Of a stretch of 64,000 nt of DNA, positions 46,505 through 57,959 are shown piece by piece. The notes beneath the pieces were generated by a model that worked only from the letters and a program-made list of their open reading frames with translations, searched no databases and was not told where the DNA came from. The position numbers and the translations under genes were made by a program. Source of the stretch: Opisthorchis felineus (Eukaryota > Platyhelminthes > Trematoda > Opisthorchiida > Opisthorchiidae); contig SJOL01006586.1 of the NCBI GenBank assembly GCA_004794785.1, positions 305,502 to 369,501 on the forward strand. The letters run 5' to 3'. Position 1 is the stretch's first letter. Every line of letters starts with the position of its first letter.

Positions 46505-48914
46505 GACGTAGGCGGGCTATTAACGAGGGAAGGGTCATTCGTGTGCCAACGCACATGTACAATAATCACAGCTGTAGTATCCTGTATGCCCATTCACTTG
46601 CTTCAGAAATGCCCCAGCAGGACTGTCGTAAACAAAATATCGAAGACGGACGGTGGTAATGTGGCAAAATCAGGAGACACTGTTCACCAAGACGTCCGTC
46701 AACCCAGTGACTGTGTCGGACATAAACTGTTGAACAAACCAATAATAAAAGGATGACCGAGAAAAAGGGAGATTGTGCGGGAATGGGCCGCAACTGGGCA
46801 TCGTCAGCTTTCACTTAAATGTCGATATCTGTTGTATCACTGTGAGTCTCTCGCAGCTGCCACAGCAAGCCCGTTTTCATCCTAAGGCGGATCCAACCTG
46901 ATTTCTGTCGCATCGAAGGGGAGTTCATATAATAGTTCGTGGATCCCTCAGGATTAGAAAAAATATTTCACTTTCTCCAACATAGCGGCTAAACCGGATG
47001 AAGTTAAGTTCAGTCTGTGCGCCATCCGACGAACAACTGATAAGATATCCTACTCGCCTATGGGTTGGCCACAAAAGGAGACTGTTGACACGCGATATAA
47101 GTATAGGTGGAACATACGGATTGATCCCTAAGTGACTTGAGGTGGGCCTTTCTCTTGCCGCAAATAGCCGTTGTCCTGAGTGAAAAGTTTTCCATGGACC
47201 GCAGTGGTGATTGGCTTTCTAGACTGAAAGTAATAATGACAGGGATTAGTGAAACCATCGGCGGTGAACAGGGACGTAACGCACAGCCAACTCAGGCATG
47301 CCTGGAACTTGTCACATGATTAATTATGAATCTTATACAGAGGTTCGACCCAAGGCATTGTGAACGCATTCATCCATTGGGTGACGAAACAGCCGGTTGC
47401 TGCGGCCGCCCGACATGCTTTCTTTTATGCGTTTGTACTCGACGATCCTCTACGCGCAATACTAACGAATTTTGGGGTCGTTGACGATTACTTGAAAAAA
47501 ACGTCGGTTACGATTCTTGTGCACGTAAACACAACAGCCATGAAGCAAACCACAGGACGGCCAAATTTACTCGTTCGGTCACATTGGAGATAAGCCGAAC
47601 TCACAGCTTCCAGTTAATAATGGCGTAGAAAACTAAAACAAATCGGTCGACGGTTTACATTCCGTAGGGACCCGGAAAGGCAGGTTATTGTGTTTTTTAT
47701 TACAATAGGACAAATGAAGAAGCCTTGATGCCTCCTTAACGTATCGATCTTCATATGCTTAAAAGCTCTCCGCTGGTGCAGGAAGTTCTGCACAGATTCC
47801 GTACAGGTCCTGCACCCAAGCATGGACGCTTGCTAACTGGGCACCTGGTTGCTGGGGGTTGGCCTTACTCGAGGGCTCAGAGGGTAAAGCACAACTGTCT
47901 GACTCCGAATGGGGTTGCGCACAGCAGATACCTTCTGAGCAGGACCATACTGTTTGGTTTTAACACTATTCCGACGGCAATGAATGATGCGCTGGCGATC
48001 ATGGTCAACCGTTCGGTGATCGAGGTGTACGGTTTTCAGGGTCGGAACTTTTCCAACCCGCCCCTCATTGGGGGACAGCAGAATCGCTGCTTCCATAAAT
48101 ATGGACATGCTAGACGCCTGAAGGAAACGCCTGGCTGCATTCACAACTATCGCAGAGGATAGTATTAATTTACCTCCAGACCTCGTCATAATAAGGTTGT
48201 TCGCAGTGCCAGGACAAGCTGCTCTACATCGGGCTGCTCCTCGTTGGTTTTCATGGCCTGGTTGAACCTTTAGGAACTGAGTTCCAGTCGATATAGACCG
48301 CAGGATCATTGCGTCACAGAAGTCCAACCACCACGACAAGGTGACACTTTTATGTTGGTCAAAGATCGGTACACGGACCTGAACCAAACAAAGTGCATGC
48401 AGGCGATCTACCGGCTGAACCGTAACTGCTTAGTCAGGTGTTTGCGGACGACCTCAAACTCTGGGCGGCAGTCACTTATTCTGGTGACGTCGAAGTTCCT
48501 CCTCAATGGTATCAGGAATGAAACCTGCCCACCATTTGTAACAAATGCAATTGATTGGGCGTCCTCAACCGGTTGTTGTGTTACTTGTAAATATATTACT
48601 ATAGTAACTGCACCGGAGAGCCCTATTAGTTCTGATGAGATCAGATCTCAAATCTTTTGAAAAGGAAGGTGGCTACCGCTACGAGATGCAGTAGGGTTAT
48701 CAGAAGATCATTTGGGTAAATGCTTCTGAAGAACTTTCTCACTATCTTCAGTGTGTGCATTAGACTGCTTTTGGAGCTTAGACCATCTGCTACACTCCAG
48801 ATTACCATTGGGGAGGTAGGGTGTGTGAGCAGGTCCAGAGACAAGGTTGAACCGGTTGAATCTTTCCTCGCCTTCACGAAGGGACTACCTTACCGGGACG
48901 TGAAGGTTTCTGTA
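46505..48914. other. No gene recognised; one possible CR1 RT scrap
   Basis: The two longest ORFs (48387-47833 minus and 47755-48162 plus) overlap and have no motif. Near 48441-48475 one + frame reads QVFADDLKLWAAV, which resembles the catalytic block of CR1-type RTs, but no neighbouring RT blocks were found. The rest is unassigned. Confidence 0.35.
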
Positions 48915-48946
48915 CCGTGATAGGTCAATGCATTGACCAATCACGG
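48915..48946. repeat. 32-bp near-perfect palindrome
   Basis: The halves ccgtgataggtcaatg and cattgaccaatcacgg are reverse complements at 15 of 16 positions with no spacer. It lies at the likely 5' end of the RTE copy that follows. Confidence 0.9.
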
Positions 48947-51228
48947 GGTTCGTCCGCACGACACTCGCAGAGTCTCTCATGCCAGGTTGCTCACTGGTTA
49001 GAGGTCTGACGAACACGGTCTCCTGGTCCTCCAGGTTGGGGGTTGTACATGTGTGGTGAGGCGTTCCGTAAAAATGATAATGCACTTGCATTTCCCGCCA
49101 AACACCGCTGCCTTGCGGTCAGGCTTTTCAGCCAAATGCTTCGGTTGACGACTCTAATCGTCTTCCTTTCCAGGTGTTGGCGCCCTGGCAGTATCCCAGT
49201 CCACGTACAGCCATGAACTGCACATATACAAATAAACCCATGCCACATCGGCTGTCGCTTGGTGCCATCAGCCGGCTCGCCTTACTCGCCGCATACAGCA
49301 GGGCAGCGGAGCGAAAACATGCTACCGCTGACGCCTTCCTTCTTTCTCTTTCACATACTTTTTCTACCCCCTATCCCCACCCCATTAATAACTCTATCCT
49401 TGTTGGCCCAACACTAAGGACTGATGACTCCGTTCGTCCTGTATCGGTTTTGCAAGCAACATTTGCGCGCCATCCGCCGCAGACATCCTCAGGCACCTCG
49501 GAATCAATTTTCCAGCCTCGACGTCCATTCTGTCTGGCCGCATTCAATGTCACCACTCTTACGCTTGCAAGTCAACAAACTGCTCTTGCTTAGTGGTTGA
49601 GCTAACTTCCCCATCACTCTCCACTCGCTTCCGGCTGCGCACCTCTGGCAATCCAGAGGCTGCTGCGACAGGATGTGCAGGAGTTGGTATCGTCCTAAGT
49701 CACCGGGCGGAAATATCCTTGCTTGACTGGATATCCGTTGATAGTCGCTTCTGCGCGGTTCGTCTGGCAACGTTTGTGAATGAGTCTCATAATGGGGAAG
49801 TTGATCGATGTCTGTTTGTCGTGTCTGCCTACGCCCCAACTGACAGTAGTTCCGACACCGTCAAAGACAGGTTTTATGGCGCCCTGAATGCCCTGCTGCG
49901 GCGAGCTAAAAGCTCAGATATCGTGGTGGTTGCCGGAGATTTGAATGCACAAGTGGGCAGGCTTAGCGTATCTGAGACTCAATTAGGAGGTCGACATGGA
50001 TTGGACTCGGTACGTACGGACAATGGCGAACATTTGCTTCAGCTGTGCGCTGATCGCAGGCTGTTTTTATGTAGTACTAACTTCCGGAATAACCGAAGTC
50101 ATCTGGTCACGTGGTGTCCAATGGTGTGCCGGCCACAAACTCAAATTGATCACATTGCCATCGGTTGCCGATAGCGTGGATCAATAACTGACTGCCGGTC
50201 TTTTTGGAACACATTTGTGGATTCCGACCACGCACTCGCCCGGAGTCGCTTCTCCCTTCGTTTTCCAGGGTAAGGTGCGGAAAAATCGCCTGGAAACTGA
50301 AAGACTGGCAGATCCGGATGTTAGATGTTACCAAAATCGTCTTCTAGAGTCTCTTCCAAATGCTACACCATTAGATGTGAATTCATGCTGGGACGAGGTC
50401 GCCGCCTCTTTGCACAGTGCTGGGGTTTTTGATTGTGGCACGTCGCTACCAGGCTCACTCAAGCACTGGCTATCAGACCGAATAGTGGCATTGCTTAAAT
50501 CTCGGAGAAATATCCCGGCTGGTCCCGAACATAACTTGACGCGACGAATTGTCAGACGTCAAGTGAAAGTGAGTGTGCGAACCGACCGTGAAGTCTGGTG
50601 GACTCGGAAAGCCAAGGAAATGAAATAGGCCCAGAAAGATGGTGATGCCGCAAGATTATTTCAGTTAATTCTCGCGACCGGTCCCCGGAAACCTGTGAGC
50701 GAAACCATCAAGGATCAGGAGTAACCATCTTGAATAAAGAAGAACGCCCCAGCCGGTGGGCCGAATACTTCGAACAACAGCTATCGTGCCCACTAGCCAC
50801 CACTCATCTGAAGCCCACAGTTGACGTAGAACCCTGTACGGTGAACGTGGAACCCCCTACAATCAAGGAGGGTTATAACTGCATATGTTCTCCCAAGCGC
50901 CATCGAGCTTCTGGTCCGGATGACCTCCCACCCGCATTGTTGAAAGATGGGGGTGAACCCCTCAGTCAACGCCTGCCTGCATTTGGGAAAAAGAGGCTGT
51001 CCCAGACAACTGAGGAGAGTCGATGGTAGTGTCCACTTTCAAAAAGAGACTCGTAGTGAGTGAGGTAATCACACAGGGTCAGCTTGAGGCCGGTGGTAAC
51101 GAGACTCTCGGCGTCACTTCTTCGTCGCCTCATGGTTGCTTGTGAAACAATGACTTGACAGCAGCAAGCAGGATCCCGGCCTCGTAGGGTTTGCGTTGAC
51201 CAAATCTGCACACTCCGTCAGTTGCTAG
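48947..51228 (+). pseudogene. RTE LINE copy A, 5' part (UTR, endonuclease, linker, RT start)
   Basis: A 5' UTR-like region (to about 49500) is shared with copies at 56056-56325 and 62580-63000. The endonuclease follows at 49593-50270 with VVVAGDLNAQVGRLS near 49925-49965, QLGGRHGLDSVRTDNGE, then SDHALARSRFSLRFPG across a frame change. The linker includes PAGPEHNLTRRIVRRQVK (about 50515-50575) and EYFEQQLSCPL (about 50763). The RT start reads LRRLMVACETMT then VCVDQICTLRQLL and stops abruptly at 51228. The missing 3' part resumes at 54024, so copy B has split this element. Stops, frameshifts and a deletion before the endonuclease make it inactive. Confidence 0.9.
51219..51228 (+). repeat. Left target-site duplication of RTE copy B
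   Basis: cagttgctag here, gaggtgctag at 54024-54033: eight of ten positions match. The host RTE sequence continues across the gap, since copy B itself reads cgtcaggtgttacaacaacg at the equivalent place. Confidence 0.65.
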
Positions 51229-52843
51229 CCCACGTGCAGCCATGACATTTACAACTAACAATACTCTCTTGCCACATCGGTCGTCACGTGGTGCAGTCAG
51301 GCTGGTCGCCTTACTTGCTGCATACAGCAGGACGGGAAGCTAAAACATGCTACTGTTGACGCCTCCCCTCTTGCACTTTCACGTTTTCCCTCTTTCATCC
51401 TACCCCACCCAAATTTGAATACTCTCTCCGCAGGTCTCATCCCTAGGACTGGCCGTTTCGCTCGCCGCGCATCACACAGTTTCAGGTTCTGTACGTCCGA
51501 GTTCAGTAAAAAAAAACACTTCGTTGTCTGTCTTCAAACCCCGAGAGTCTGTCTGCTGAGCCGCCTTCAGGTTCCCACACCGAAGCAAGCAGGACAACAG
51601 GTGGCTCTTGCTCGTACGTTGGATTCCCTCTGCATTGCTGTATGTTATCCGTCAGTTACAAAGATGCAGGACGCAAGTGCTGTGATGGAACTGACTACCC
51701 CATCGCCCCCTTCCAGGTTCCGGCTGCGCAAATCTGCTTATGTAGAGGCCGCTGCAGCTGGATATGGTGGGGTGGGTATTGTATCGAGCGACCGAGCGGA
51801 AGCGTCTCTGTTTTATTGGATACCCGTTAATAGTCTCCCCTGCGCCATTCGTCTGGCAACGTCTGTGAGAGAATCTCGGAGTGAGGTCCATCGTAACCTG
51901 TTTATCGTCTGCTTGCGCCCCAACTGACTGTAGCTCTGAATCTGCCAAAGACAGTTTCTATGACACTCTAGGTGCCCTTTTCCAGCGGAATAAAAGCTCG
52001 TATATCGTTGTGGTTGGTGGTAACATGAACGCCCATGTAGGTAGACTAAGCGCTGCTGAGGCCCGATGGGGTGGTCGTCTTGGATTGGACACGAAACGCA
52101 CGGACAACGGAAATCGCCTGCTTCAGATGTGTCCTGATCACAGACTGTTCCTTTGCGGCACGAATTTCCGGAACAGCGGAAATCGCTTGACAACGTGGTG
52201 CCCACCAACAAGCCAGCCACTAATCCAACTAGACCACATCGCCGTCGGTGGCGAGGATCCGTTACTGCTTACCGCTCCTTCTGGAATACCAGCGTGAACT
52301 CCGACGATGCACTCGTACGCTGCTGCTTTTCATTGCGTTTTTCAGGTGTACGCAAAACGCACACATCTCGCTTAGCCACTGAGAAGCTAGTGGACCCAGA
52401 AGTCAAACGAAACTATCAGAACGCCTGCCGGATATTCCGATGTCGGATATAAACGGCCACTGGGAAACTCAAAGCCGGAACTTCTGTTTGCGGTACAACC
52501 CAGCCAACCTCATCAAAACATTGGATCTCTGATAGGACCGTGTCTTTGCTGGAGACCCAGCGACAGATTCCTCCTGGCCGCAGCCACAACTCCACCCGAC
52601 GCATCATCCGACGCCAGGTGAAACTGAGTATTCGTGCAGACCGAGAAGCTCGGACCCGAAAGGCCGAAGAAATGGAAGATGCAACGAATGCTGGAAACGT
52701 CCGCACACTGTTCCAGTTGATTATTTCGAACCTCTTGTCAGCGAAATAATCAGGGACCAAAATGGCTCCATGATATGCGGAAAGCAGAACGTGTGGACTG
52801 CTGGGCACAGTACTTCGAACAGCAATTCAGCTGGCCACCTGCT

Positions 52844-53655
52844 GCCTCCAATTCAGAATGCCGGCCTTCAACAGAAACGTGGACTGTGAATATGGAGCCA
52901 CCCTCAGTCTCAGAAGTGTCCAAGTGTATGTCTTTGCTCAAGCATCATCGCGATACTGGTCCTGGCGACCTTCCAAGCCCTATTCAAGGATGGCGATAAA
53001 TTCCTCATGCAGTGCCAGTCTAGCCTGTTTAGGTCTACAGGGGAGAAAGAGACCTTCCCAGACAACTGGGGTGAATGGATAGTAGTGCCCATTTTCAAAA
53101 AGGGTACTCGCAGTGAATGTAGTAACCACAGAGATGTTAGTTTGACTCCTGTGGTGACAAGGCTTCTGGCACCACTGATTCTTCGTCGTCTTACGGTGAC
53201 ACACGAAACCTTGGCTCGTGAGAATCAAGCGCGGTTTCGATCGGGTAGAGGCTGCGTTGACCACATCTTCACGCTCCGTCAGGTGTTACAACAACGCCAC
53301 ATGTACAGACGACCCACAATCATGGTGCTCCTTGACTTTAAGGGTGCGTTCGACTCTGTCGATCGGTCAGTGCTGTTAACTACACTTGCTCAACAGGATA
53401 TGCCCCAGAAGTTTGTGAACCTAATCCGATCCCTATATTCACTTACATCGAGCGTGTGAGAGTGTATGGTGAGTTCTCCCAAAGCTTCCCTAAAAAAGGT
53501 GGGGTCCGACAAGGGTGCCCACTCTCTCCATTCTCGTTCAAATTCGTCGCCGGTGAGGTGACGGGCCGGACTCTGGAAGGTCCTCAAAACCCCGATCTTC
53601 AAATCGTTGCTGGTGAGAACCTTGTCGATTCGTAGTACGCAGACGACATCGCCCT
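52844..53655 (+). repeat. 812-bp segment repeated in inverted orientation at 58922-59733
   Basis: Position x here corresponds to 112577 minus x. All stretches compared by eye, and the translated frames across the segment, were identical. Identity stops sharply at both ends, although homologous LINE sequence continues with clear divergence on the right side. Confidence 0.9.
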
Positions 53656-53933
53656 CATTTTTGAAGACAAGCGAAGCACAAGCCTTGTTGAATAGACCGA
53701 CCACTATCATATCATCTTCTAGCACGCGCCTTGCACCTTCAAAGTGCAAGTAAGCAGTTTAACGCAACGTTATTATATAACAGTAGGCACCTCAGAATGC
53801 TTGATATAGGCCGGCTCGATGTCCCCCCCCCTCAACTGCTCTTTCTGTTTCCACTGTAAGGTTTTAAGTATAATCTGATGAGCTTTATGGTTGTACGGCA
53901 GTGAGGCGTCAGTGTTAGCATTGATGTTGCTGT

Positions 53934-53970
53934 CTCGTGATGATGATCATGACGGTGATGATAACGATGG

Positions 53971-54013
<43 letters not shown>
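53934..54013 (+). repeat. (GAT)n-rich 3' tail of RTE copy B
   Basis: A run of at least thirteen uninterrupted GAT units is preceded by imperfect units. RTE-type LINEs end in short tandem repeats rather than poly(A), and the other copies here also end in GAT-rich sequence. Confidence 0.85.
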
Positions 54014-54023
54014 GCTGATGGTG

Positions 54024-55310
54024 GAGGTGCTAGAACTCACCATACGTACAAATGACCCACAATTTTAGTACTCCCGGATTTCCAAGGCACATTCGACTCG
54101 GTTGACACGCTTGCCCATCTAGGAATGCCCCGGAAGTTTATCAACATAATAGGTTCTTTGTGTTCTCAGAGTATACGGAGAGCTCTCCGGAAGCTTCCGC
54201 ACACATAGCAGTGTCCGTCAGGGATGCCCACTCTCTCCATTCTTATTTAATTTCGTGATTGTTGATATAATGAAACGAACAATGGAAGGTCTTCAAAACC
54301 CCGGTGTTCACATAGCCTCTGATGAAAACCTTGTCAATCTGGAATATGCAGACGACATCGTTCTCATCTTCGGAGAGAAGAAGAAGGCGCAGGTGTTTTT
54401 GGATGAACTGACCAAAAGTCATCCCGTCCTTTTTTTATGCACTTTGCACCCACAAAATGTAAGGTCATGCTCGTGGACATATAGTCACTGAACACGCAGC
54501 TTACAATCCAGGCAGAGGCACTCGAAGTTGTGGAGCGTTTTACGTATCTTGGAAGTTGTATGATTTCCGATTGCATCGTTTCAGGCGAGGTCAGTGCAAA
54601 AATCTTCAGGGCTCGGGTCGCGTTTGCTAATTTGAGACACCTATGGTGTTAAAGCGGTGTATCCCTAAATCTCAATGGACTTGTGTGTCTGGCTACAGTG
54701 CTAGCTGTAGCCAGCTGAGACGGTTCGACAACCGTTTTCTCAAGCGTGGCTCGTGTGAGTTGGTGTCTGCGAATCCGTAACAACGTAGTTAGAAAGGGGT
54801 GTTCGATTGTGTAACAGGGACTTCCATCGAAGACTATGTCCAGCACCAGAAGTTTCGTTGGTTAGGCCACGTATTGTGTACCAAGCCATCGTTTGCCGAA
54901 GAGCGTGCTCTTTTCCATGCCCAATTCAGAGTTGCGAAGCAGAGAGGTGCCTAACCCTTGATCTGAAAGAGGGGTATGAAAGGGATTTTGAAAAGTCTGG
55001 GTGTTTCCGGTGCGACTCGCCTTCCGAGATGGGGACCGCGTGATCCCCACTGCGCCTGGTTGGTGACGCTGCAAGATATGGCCGCTACTTGATGCCACTG
55101 GCGTTCTTAGTGTCAGTTTTTATCCAGATTGCCTGAATGAGTGTCTGGATGCGTATGCACCTCGGAATGATTGTTGTCCCTGTCCACTTTTGTTCTTTTC
55201 TTCACACTAAGGCTCTCAAATAAATCATGGTTGTACGGCGGCGAAGCGCCAGTGCTGAACAATTATGTTATGCTTTCAGTGGTGATGATGTTGACCTCCG
55301 TGGTCATCCG
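54024..55310 (+). pseudogene. RTE LINE copy F: 3' part of split copy A
   Basis: Starts with the right duplication and continues the RT exactly where copy A stops: DPQF-type remnant of P-T-I-x-V-L, FQGTFDSVDT across frames, GMPRKFINI, VRQGCP, then LVNLEYADDIVLIFGEKKKA (54330-54395; intact Y-A-D-D). The C-terminal domain follows with FAPTKCKVMLVDI, EVVERFTYLGSCM near 54525-54560 and ARVAFANLRHLW near 54615-54650, and a remnant of G-W-G-P-R-D near 55028. The 3' end (atcatggttgtacggcggcg) matches that of copies B and C. Stops and shifts break the frame throughout. Confidence 0.88.
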
Positions 55311-56055
55311 CTTTCGTTTGACGCCAAAGTTACGGTCTGCATCTGGTGCAGACTTCTGGACGCATTTTTTTCAGTTTACAGTTTGGCACTAGTGATTTGT
55401 CCTTAATATTTGGATGTATTTTACCGCGTTTAGACACCCCTGAAAACTTACACATCGGGTTCTTATGATACTCAACCACTTAGTAGGATCTGTATCACAG
55501 CAAACCCCATTCTCCCCCTAGATCACTTTTTTCACGAGAAGACCTTCAGTAACGTATAGGTTGCCATAGACAACGTACCACAAAAGACTCGCCTTCATGT
55601 CTAGCGCCGCAAGACCTTGACGCGCTCTCATGTGGATTGATGACGTAATTTTCCGGCAGGACATTTGTTATCTAACCTTTTCAGGATTCCACCCGGGAGA
55701 GTATTCCTGGACGGTCAAAAACACTGTTGGCAATATTTCAAAGTTCCGTTTCGTTTTTCATCTTGCCGATCAACTTGAACAGGCGAATCATAACATACAA
55801 GAACTACAGTGTGAATCCTAGCTTGGACCAGCGTATAACATGCATTCGCAAGAAGTGACCCACCGAACTTTTTACTGGCAATTTCAGGGACCAATACCAA
55901 ACAGCTTGACCAATATTTTATCCAAATTTGAGAGGATTTTTATGGGCTCCACAGATTTCCCCAGCCAGATTTGCCGGATTTTGATCAGCTCTGGCGGCAT
56001 GTGACGACGCTGTGTGACGCCCTGTACACCCTCGTAACCCACTTAGGTAAAGAGT
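55311..56055. other. No gene recognised
   Basis: Between LINE copies. ORFs are below 65 codons and lack motifs. Confidence 0.4.
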
Positions 56056-56325
56056 GTACATCTGGCACCTACAGAACCTATCGCACCAGTTTGGCCAATA
56101 GGTGAAGGCCTAACTAACACATTTTTCTGATCCTTCTGGTTAAGAGTTGGGACACGTGTGGCGACTTGATCCTTGCAAATATTGACTGTTCTAGCAGTCT
56201 TACGCCAACCACTGCCTGCCTTGTGGTTGGGCTTGTGAGCCAAAAGTCTTGATTAATTTTCCTTGCAAGCTCGAGCAGTATCCGAGCTTACGTGCAACCA
56301 TGAGCCACACAACTACTATCCCAAT
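56056..56325 (+). mobile_element. RTE LINE 5' UTR fragment (copy E)
   Basis: Shares the gggacacgtgtgg-type and gcttacgtgcaaccatgag blocks with the 5' UTRs of copies A and D. No coding part follows, so this is an isolated fragment. Confidence 0.6.
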
Positions 56326-56605
56326 AATCAGACATTCTAACCACCAGCCAAATATCACCGTAGCTCAACCAGCTGTATGCTGGATACGATGTGTTCATTG
56401 AGTGCCGGTCCTCCCGGTACCTTCACACTCAGTGAAAAGTCCATATCAATGGTCATTTCGAACGATCTTCTATCCAAAAAGTCTTTAATCCAATTTGCGA
56501 ACATAAATTAGTGGCTGATGGAGTCAAAGTCATATTACCATATCTCAAATGGGTCGCTCTTTTATCAAGACAAACAGCCACTTCATCCAGAAAGCAAAAA
56601 TAAAA

Positions 56606-56782
56606 TAATAATAATCGTTCAGCTTTTTACACCCTTTCGGAGCCCGAAGGAACCATGAGGGCTGGGATACTGACAGGTTGCCCAAGCCTAGACAGGATAA
56701 GTCGAGATCCAGAGATCGGGTTCAAACCACGAACATTCCGGTCAGTAAAATCGCGCTCTAACCACTGAGCCATCTCGCCCCC
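56606..56782 (-). mobile_element. tRNA-derived SINE, copy 5
   Basis: The minus-strand reading starts with gcgagatggctcagtggtta (near-perfect A-box region), then gtggtttgaacccgatc (B box), tgtctaggcttgggcaacct and an (ATT)n tail. A similar (AAT)n stretch followed by ctttcagc lies just past the element at 56787-56806. It could be part of the target duplication or a second truncated tail. Confidence 0.85.
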
Positions 56783-56806
56783 TAACAATAATAATAATCT
56801 TTCAGC

Positions 56807-57959
56807 ATTCCAGAAAGCACATGAGTTTTATGAAGCATGGTCTCTCTCTCCGCAGTCCATACTGTGTATGCCGCGTTGGTCCCCCTGGCGACACACATCT
56901 GAAGAAACAAGAATAGCCGTCATTATCGCCTTTTGTACACAATCCTAGTTACCTCGTCGGAAAAGACGATGCTGTCCGTTCATTTGATTGACCTATCTAC
57001 CGATGTGCCAGGTCGATCTCGTCCATCTGTTACTTTTGCTTGCTTCTTTTTTATTTCTGTCCTCATCGTGCTTCAGCCATGTCCATGTTGATTTTTTCAT
57101 TACGTTTCTGTAAATACATTTTAGCTCAAACCCAGCAAGCCTGGTCATAATACTATCTCGTTAGCATACTTCATATCGTTGGATATCTCTCAATGGTGAA
57201 TTGATACTTTTGCCCCTACCATCAACCGTTATTTTTACCTAGTTGGCCAAATTGCAACCTCTCTTGTGTTCCTTCGCGCGTGGCCTCTCTACCGTGAGTT
57301 TCATTGGTTTTCCTACATTTCATTACTATGGGTTTGATCTTTTTCCGAACTGACTACAGCGTTTCTCGCCAAAGATGAATGCCAATCAGCCCTGTAAGAC
57401 TGGCTGAATGCACCCGTGGCCACCTAGTGGCAGTTAAACTAGACTTTCGTAGCATGATAGAACCATAGTCTATTTTCGTGTTCGTCCAACTAGCCAGAAT
57501 AAGTCCACTCCGAAATGTTTAGTAAAAACGCGGAAGCAGAAACATCATCTGGAGAGATAATCCGAACACTCCGAAGAACAGTTCTGCTGGTCTGCTATGT
57601 CATGCGATGCTGTCCGATGTGGAGTCAGATGCAGACATAAAATTTTCAACAGAATATGAAATAAAGCACGAGATCTTTCTCTTAAAGCGCCACACGCCGC
57701 CAGGCCCTGATGATAATGTTGATGATGGTGAAGCAATAAAAAGCTTAATAACAGCATAGTAGCCCCCCACCAACAAGCAACGTTGTCTGGGATGTTTTGT
57801 TCAGTTGCCTTCTATGGAGTTGTGCACAGCGCTTGAAGGAATCGTTTTCGGGATGACTTTTCACCAGCTAACCACAAAATACAACACAACTGTACATCAG
57901 CTGCGGTTTGACTATATGATGAGTTTGTCTTCCAACAGTTCTCGTTTCGTACACTTCTC
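56807..57959. other. No gene recognised
   Basis: A short GAT-rich stretch on + near 57705-57730 may be a decayed RTE tail. Nothing else is recognised. Confidence 0.4.

Larger units (their letters stand above)
51229..54023 (+). pseudogene. RTE LINE copy B, inserted into copy A/F
   Basis: Begins within the 5' UTR (cccacgtgcagccatgacat). The endonuclease (51415-52297) has VVVGGNMNAHVGRLS, where the usual G-D-x-N has become G-N-x-N, then DHIAVGGEDP. The linker has RWCF-side residues and YFEQQFSWPP near 52810. The RT has VVPIFKKGTRSECSN, FRSGRGCVDHIFTLRQ, VLLDFKGAFDSVDRS (53325-53370), then a frameshift near 53450, VRQGCPLSPF near 53508, and YADDIALIFED with a TAG at 53633-53635 just before the Y-A-D-D. 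The C-terminal domain is deleted near 53757-53790, and the 3' end finishes in a (GAT)n tail. The segment 52844-53655 is shared with copy C. Confidence 0.9.

Noticed and set aside
48630..48637. tctgatgagatcag as a hammerhead core
   Set aside because: No CGAAA or cleavage triplet at suitable distance.
53875..53882. CTGATGAG in the RTE 3' end as a hammerhead core
   Set aside because: No stem II or GAAA follows; chance match.
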